10,418 nt of DNA from an uncultured Actinomycetes bacterium (GTDB taxonomy: Bacteria; Actinomycetota; Actinomycetes; S36-B12; UBA5976), in contig CALBND010000171.1 of NCBI GenBank assembly GCA_937896305.1, positions 1-10,418 on the forward strand, written 5' to 3'. A program made the translations under genes and the position numbers. Position 1 is the stretch's first letter, and every line of letters begins with the position of its first letter. The notes beneath the pieces are model-generated. The model saw only the letters and a list, made by a program, of their open reading frames with translations, did no database searches and was not told where the DNA came from. This document shows, piece after piece, positions 7,468-10,418 of the stretch.

Positions 7468-8373
7468 TTCTATTTCGTCCACAATTCTTCTTAAATCTTC
7501 TAAAGTAGAAAATTCGATAATTACTTTTCCCTTATTTCTACCCATAGAAATAGTTACTCGGGTATCTAGCTTGTCTCCTAGGCGATCACTTAAATCTTTT
7601 AAGCCAGGAGCTTTTAAGGGCGCAAGTTTTTTTGTTGGCTCACCAGTTCCTGTTACAACTCCACCAGAAACTATTTCTTCGGTGGCTCGAACAGATATTC
7701 CTTCAGAAACTATTCTGGCGGCCAAAACTTCTATTTGATTTGCATCAGACAAACCTAAAAGTGCTTTGGCATGCCCTGCTGATAAAACTCCTGCTGCAAC
7801 TCGTTTTTGCACACCGGCTGGCAATTTTAGAAGTCGAAGGGTGTTTGTTACTTGAGGACGAGATCGGCCAAGTTTATTAGCTAATTCGTCTTGCGTGCCC
7901 CCAAAATCTTCTAATAGTTGTTGATAGGCCGCGGCTTCTTCCAGCGGGTTTAATTGCGAGCGATGTAAGTTTTCCAATAGAGCATCGCGAAGCATGTGGT
8001 CGTCTTTAGTGTCTCTAATTAAAACAGGAATTTTAGTAAAGCCCGCTAATTTAGCAGCTCTAAATCTTCTTTCACCTGCCACGATTTCGTAGTTACCGTT
8101 TTCAATCGCACGCACAACTATTGGTTGTAATAAACCAATTTCTTTCAAAGAAAAAGTTAACTCAGTTAAAGCATCTTCATCAAAAATTTGTCTGGGTTGT
8201 TTAGCATTTGGTTGAATTTTATTTAATTCAACTTCAGCAAAAGCTATACCAGGAACTGTGTTTAAATTATTATTTGTGACTATTGCAGTATTTGTTTGTT
8301 GAATTGTGTTTGACATATCTGTTGGGATTAGAGCTCCTAGGCCTCGACCTAATCCTCTTTTAGGAGTTGCCAT
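7462..8373 (-). CDS. parB: Chromosome partitioning protein ParB (CTPase, parS-binding)
   Basis: Binds parS, spreads as a CTP-dependent DNA clamp and works with ParA to segregate origins. The 303 residues contain an N-terminal ParA-stimulating segment (KRGLGRGLGALIP, 5-17). The ParB/Srx CTP-binding domain follows, with QPNAKQPR (54-61), GERRFRAA (100-107) and ENLHRSQLNPLEEA (134-147). Next is the helix-turn-helix (about 160-185, TQDELANKLGRSRPQVTNTLRL). A linker and a C-terminal dimerisation segment (STLEDLRRIVDEIEN) complete it. The ATG at 8373 shares one base with the parA stop (TAATG), so translation is probably coupled. There is no strong Shine-Dalgarno sequence of its own. A parS site for this protein lies about 1.6 kb upstream, in rsmG. 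The stop codon overlaps that of cwlM. Confidence 0.97.
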   Translation of the reverse strand: MATPKRGLGRGLGALIPTDMSNTIQQTNTAIVTNNNLNTVPGIAFAEVELNKIQPNAKQPRQIFDEDALTELTFSLKEIGLLQPIVVRAIENGNYEIVAGERRFRAAKLAGFTKIPVLIRDTKDDHMLRDALLENLHRSQLNPLEEAAAYQQLLEDFGGTQDELANKLGRSRPQVTNTLRLLKLPAGVQKRVAAGVLSAGHAKALLGLSDANQIEVLAARIVSEGISVRATEEIVSGGVVTGTGEPTKKLAPLKAPGLKDLSDRLGDKLDTRVTISMGRNKGKVIIEFSTLEDLRRIVDEIEN

Positions 8374-9260
8374 TAATTCACACTCGCATGTCTTAAAGCA
8401 AATTCTTTAGCAACTTTTACATAAGCTTGTGCACCAGGAGAACCTGGATCATAGGTAATAACTGTTTGCTGGAAACTTGGTGCTTCAGAAACTCTAACTG
8501 CTCTTGGGATTTCTGTTGGAATAACAATGTCACCAAAATGTTTTCTAACTTCTTGTGCAACCTGTTGGCTTAAATTTGTTCTGGAATCAAACATTGTTAA
8601 AATAATTGTGGAAACTTTTAATTCAGGATTTAATTGTTTGGTAACAAGGTTAACGTTATTCATTAATTGTCCTAAGCCTTCAAGTGCATAATATTCTGTT
8701 TGAATTGGAATTAAAACTTCTTGAGCTGCTACTAATGCATTTAGTGTTAGTAGACCTAAGCTTGGTGGACAGTCAATAAAAATATAATCTAAGTTTTTTC
8801 CATATTTGTTTTTGTGAAATTCTAAATATTTTGCTAAAGCTTTTTGTAGTCGGTATTCGCGAGCAACTAAGGAAACTAGTTCTATTTCTGCACCAGCTAA
8901 ATCAATTGTTGCGGGTGCACAAAAAAGATTTTCTATTTCTGGAACTTGTCTAATAACTTCAGAAAAATCTTGATCTTCAATTAAAACAGAATAAACATCT
9001 GGTGTGCCAACTCGGTGATCAACATTTAAAGCAGTAGAAGCATTACCTTGTGGGTCGGTATCAATTACTAAAATTTGTAAACCGTGTTTGGCTAGGGCTG
9101 CAGCTAAATTAACTGCAGTAGTTGTTTTTCCAACTCCACCTTTTTGATTAGCAATTGTTATTACTCGGGTGGCTTTAGGTGCTGGAAAAGTTTCGGTAGT
9201 GCCAAGTTTTAAATTAATGGCCGCTTCAGCAGCTCTGGCTAAAGGCGTATCTAAACTCAT
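8373..9260 (-). CDS. parA: Chromosome partitioning ATPase ParA (Soj)
   Basis: Deviant-Walker ATPase that positions ParB-parS complexes on the nucleoid. Counting from the ATG at 9260, the 295-residue protein has a short N-terminal segment starting MSLDTPLARAAEAA, then KGGVGKTT (40-47, deviant Walker A with the signature lysine K40). VIDTDPQGNAST (65-76) and the Walker B segment FIDCPPSLGLLTLNAL follow, then the C-terminal EIPRAVRVSEAPS region typical of Soj. An in-frame TTG at 9272 would add four residues. ATG 9260 is preferred because DTPL-AAA lies at the start of homologous domains and because the ATG overlaps the stop of a small upstream ORF (ATGA). No Shine-Dalgarno sequence is seen directly before the ATG, and a stable RNA stem ends one base before it. 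Expression may therefore depend on translation of the upstream small ORF. Confidence 0.95.
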   Translation of the reverse strand: MSLDTPLARAAEAAINLKLGTTETFPAPKATRVITIANQKGGVGKTTTAVNLAAALAKHGLQILVIDTDPQGNASTALNVDHRVGTPDVYSVLIEDQDFSEVIRQVPEIENLFCAPATIDLAGAEIELVSLVAREYRLQKALAKYLEFHKNKYGKNLDYIFIDCPPSLGLLTLNALVAAQEVLIPIQTEYYALEGLGQLMNNVNLVTKQLNPELKVSTIILTMFDSRTNLSQQVAQEVRKHFGDIVIPTEIPRAVRVSEAPSFQQTVITYDPGSPGAQAYVKVAKEFALRHASVN

Positions 9261-9361
9261 GATTTGGGCCAACCTAAGCCACTAGGTTTGCCAATAATTG
9301 GTGCTGGGTCTTCAATAGGTTTAGGCCAGCCCAAATCTGTTGCAATATCGGTTTTGGCCAC
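9257..9361 (-). CDS. Small 34-residue ORF between rsmG and parA (LGWPK-repeat microprotein or leader peptide)
   Basis: I do not recognise this protein. GTG at 9361 opens a 34-codon frame ending in TGA at 9257-9259. AAGGAG at 9371-9376, inside the last rsmG codons, sits 9 nt before the GTG, a near-ideal Shine-Dalgarno placement. The peptide starts MAKTDIATDLGWPKP, has an acidic/proline middle (IEDPAPIIGKP) and ends SGLGWPKS. The pentapeptide LGWPK occurs twice. The two copies differ at three bases, all synonymous third positions, which points to selection on the peptide. The stop overlaps the parA ATG as ATGA, the usual geometry of coupled genes. It has no membrane segment or signal peptide. 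It may be a stable microprotein acting with ParA/ParB or a leader whose translation opens the parA start. A chance frame is possible given its length, but the coincidence of these signals makes it a good candidate. Confidence 0.6.
   Translation of the reverse strand: MAKTDIATDLGWPKPIEDPAPIIGKPSGLGWPKS
9261..9337 (-). promoter_or_regulatory. Long RNA hairpin abutting the parA start codon
   Basis: In the minus-strand transcript, bases 9337-9318 (GATTTGGGCTGGCCTAAACC) can pair with 9280-9261 (GGCTTAGGTTGGCCCAAATC). This gives 16 Watson-Crick pairs, 3 G-U pairs and 1 A-C mismatch over 20 positions, with a 37-nt loop. The 3' arm ends one base before the parA ATG, covering the region where a ribosome would bind. 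Both arms encode the LGWPK motifs of the small ORF. A ribosome translating that ORF would melt the stem and finish on the parA start. The pairing is read directly; the regulatory role is inference. Confidence 0.5.
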
Positions 9362-9364
9362 CTT

Positions 9365-10006
9365 TTAAGACTCCTTCAAAATTTCTACTACCGTGACGCT
9401 CAAATCTAGTGCGGAACCGCAAGTCTTAATAGAGGCAGTCAAATTTTCTAGGCTAGGACGCTCGGTTTTTGCCTCTTCCCACTCACTTTGAGCCTTTTGC
9501 CCTTTCATTGCAAGTAGCTTGCCACCTTTTTCAACTAATGGCCAAGACCAAGTAATTAATTTATTTAAAGGAGCAACAGCCCTAGAGGTTACGACTTGGG
9601 CTGAGATTTTTTGGTCTTCTGCCCTACCCCTGACGATTTGGACATTTGTCAGATTTAGTTCCCGCACTGTTTGGTTTAAGAAATCAATTCTTCGTTGCAT
9701 TGGTTCAACCAAGGTAACTTCTGAGTCTGGGCGCATAATGGCCAAAACTATTCCTGGAAGTCCAGCACCTGATCCAATATCGATAATGGAGGCTTTTGCT
9801 GGAATTAACTCATTAATGGCAGCACAGTTCAAAATATGGCGTTCCCAGATTTTGTCTATTTCCCTTGGCCCTAAAAGACCTTGGATGGTGCTCTCGTTTT
9901 CAAGAATCTGGACATATTGCTCAAGCCTTGAATAACTTGTTCCTAGAGTACTGATTTGACTTGGAGATGGCTTTGTTCCACGTGGAACATTTGGCCCCGA
10001 ACTCAC
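9365..10006 (-). CDS. rsmG: 16S rRNA (guanine527-N7)-methyltransferase RsmG (GidB)
   Basis: Methylates N7 of G527 in 16S rRNA using S-adenosylmethionine; loss of it classically gives low-level streptomycin resistance. The 213 residues match the family. The SAM-binding motif IDIGSGAGLPG lies at 75-85, preceded by the family motif IWERHILNC (53-61). TLVEPMQRRIDFL (98-110), VRGRAED (125-131) and SRAVAPL (141-147) follow, then a glycine turn and LLAMKGQ (164-170). The start is GTG at 10006, overlapping the jag stop by 4 bp (GTGA). The first codons (6-11, NVPRGT) contain a perfect parS site. The last codons carry the ribosome binding site of the small ORF ahead of parA. GC content, judged on a few lines, is clearly higher than in parA/parB. 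Confidence 0.97.
   Translation of the reverse strand: MSSGPNVPRGTKPSPSQISTLGTSYSRLEQYVQILENESTIQGLLGPREIDKIWERHILNCAAINELIPAKASIIDIGSGAGLPGIVLAIMRPDSEVTLVEPMQRRIDFLNQTVRELNLTNVQIVRGRAEDQKISAQVVTSRAVAPLNKLITWSWPLVEKGGKLLAMKGQKAQSEWEEAKTERPSLENLTASIKTCGSALDLSVTVVEILKES
9371..9376 (-). promoter_or_regulatory. Shine-Dalgarno site of the small ORF, inside the end of rsmG
   Basis: AAGGAG on the minus strand encodes the Lys-Glu near the rsmG C-terminus and lies 9 nt upstream of the GTG at 9361. It is too far (over 110 nt) to serve parA directly. It is the best ribosome binding site in the minus-strand group, and the main reason to take the small ORF as translated. Confidence 0.6.
9974..9989. promoter_or_regulatory. 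parS centromere site (ParB binding)
   Basis: TGTTCCACGTGGAACA is a perfect 16-bp palindrome. It fits the nearly universal bacterial parS consensus TGTTNCACGTGNAACA with complementary N positions. It lies within rsmG codons 6-11, about 0.7 kb upstream of parA. It should load the ParB encoded in this window and mark the origin region. No other full match is seen in the window. Confidence 0.95.
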
Positions 10007-10418
10007 TCCGGCAAAACCACCACGTATCGGTTTGGTTCTTCGCCTTCAGATTCTGATTTCAAACCTGCGGTGGCAACGGCATCATGCACGATTTTTCTTT
10101 CAAATGGGTTCATTGATTCCAAAGCCACAGCTTCGTTGTCTTTTTTGACTCTTTCACATGCTTCAAGTCCTAGTTGGGTCAAAGCTGCTTTACGGGCTTC
10201 GCGGTAGCCAGAAATATCAATCATCAAGCGAGAGCGCTCCCCGGTTTCACGGGTTACAGCTAAACGGGTCAGATCTTGAATCGCGTTTAATACTTGGCCC
10301 TCACTACCTACCAAGTTGGAAAGGTCTGCTCCGGTGATACTTACCAAGGCTCTTTCGCCTTCGACGTCTACTACCAAATCTCCATCTAAATCGGCTATAT
10401 CCAACAAGCCTTCCAAGT
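10003..10418 (-). CDS. jag: Jag/KhpB-like KH-R3H RNA-binding protein, 5' part cut by window edge
   Basis: A single-stranded nucleic acid-binding protein encoded after yidC in the rnpA-yidC-jag-rsmG cluster; homologues (KhpB/EloR) affect cell elongation and RNA metabolism. The visible 138 or so residues hold a KH-type domain (VSITGADLSNLVGSEGQVLNAIQ...LAVTRETGERSRLMIDISGYR). The C-terminal R3H domain follows (SMNPFERKIVHDAVA...EEPNRYVVVLPE), with the R-x-x-x-H arrangement in ERKIVH. The frame stays open to the right edge. A TTG at 10416 is an internal leucine codon, not a likely start, so the N-terminus lies outside the window. The stop overlaps the rsmG GTG by 4 bp, suggesting coupling. The GC content is the highest in the window. 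Confidence 0.93.
   Translation of the reverse strand, partial: LEGLLDIADLDGDLVVDVEGERALVSITGADLSNLVGSEGQVLNAIQDLTRLAVTRETGERSRLMIDISGYREARKAALTQLGLEACERVKKDNEAVALESMNPFERKIVHDAVATAGLKSESEGEEPNRYVVVLPE

Noticed and set aside
9261..9272. TTG at 9272 as an alternative parA start, adding four residues
   Set aside because: It lies inside the hairpin arm, has AGG directly adjacent with no spacer, and the ATG at 9260 has the ATGA overlap with the small ORF and better fits the homologous N-terminus.
9255..9275. Programmed -1 frameshift fusing the small ORF to parA
   Set aside because: CCCAAAT near the overlap is not an in-frame X XXY YYZ slippery heptamer, and the stem lies upstream rather than downstream of it. 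Stop-start coupling is simpler.
9519..9935. Open frame of 138 codons on the plus strand antisense to rsmG
   Set aside because: It is the shadow of a well-conserved gene, has no recognisable domain and no ribosome binding site. The same applies to the plus-strand frame at 9956-10207 over rsmG/jag and to 100-429 over cca.
10414..10416. TTG at the right edge as the start of jag
   Set aside because: The frame continues to the window edge, and Jag proteins have more sequence before this point, so it is an internal leucine codon.

Overview
The window suggests a low-GC, compact actinobacterium. The gene order pcnA/cca - DUF6049-like protein - murJ - sigM - trxB - trxA - cwlM - (convergent) parB - parA - rsmG - jag is the classic origin-proximal block of Actinomycetia, as in the Mycobacterium tuberculosis Rv3907c-Rv3920c region. 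Low GC (about a third G+C over most of the window by eye), short intergenic gaps and missing accessory genes fit a streamlined free-living lineage such as the freshwater acI group (Nanopelagicales). That placement is inference, not shown by the sequence. oriC is expected a few kb beyond the right edge, past yidC-rnpA-rpmH-dnaA.

Left part (1-814): the start of a CCA-adding tRNA nucleotidyltransferase on the minus strand runs off the left edge. It is divergent from the next gene across a 77-bp region. Both divergent genes begin with GTG, lack a Shine-Dalgarno sequence and have a TANNNT hexamer 7 nt upstream, so both may be leaderless. A GC-rich palindrome lies in this region.

Centre (815-7465, plus strand): a secreted or anchored DUF6049-like protein overlaps the lipid II flippase gene murJ. 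Then follow an ECF sigma factor (sigM) without the usual adjacent anti-sigma gene, thioredoxin reductase (trxB), thioredoxin (trxA) and the cytoplasmic amidase-fold protein CwlM. MurJ ends without the pseudokinase extension, and CwlM without the C-terminal tail, that link these proteins to PknB/FhaA control in mycobacteria.

Right part (7438-10418, minus strand except the shared terminator): jag, rsmG, a previously hidden 34-codon ORF, parA and parB are chained by 1-4 bp overlaps or very tight spacing. cwlM and parB converge with stop codons sharing one CTAG inside a 12-bp perfect inverted repeat. A perfect 16-bp parS site lies in the first codons of rsmG. The gap between rsmG and parA is the most unusual stretch. 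It holds a 34-aa ORF with a good Shine-Dalgarno sequence, two LGWPK motifs that differ only at synonymous positions, and a stop codon overlapping the parA ATG. Its RNA can form a 20-bp near-perfect hairpin ending at the base before the parA start. This looks like a translated leader that could couple or gate ParA synthesis.
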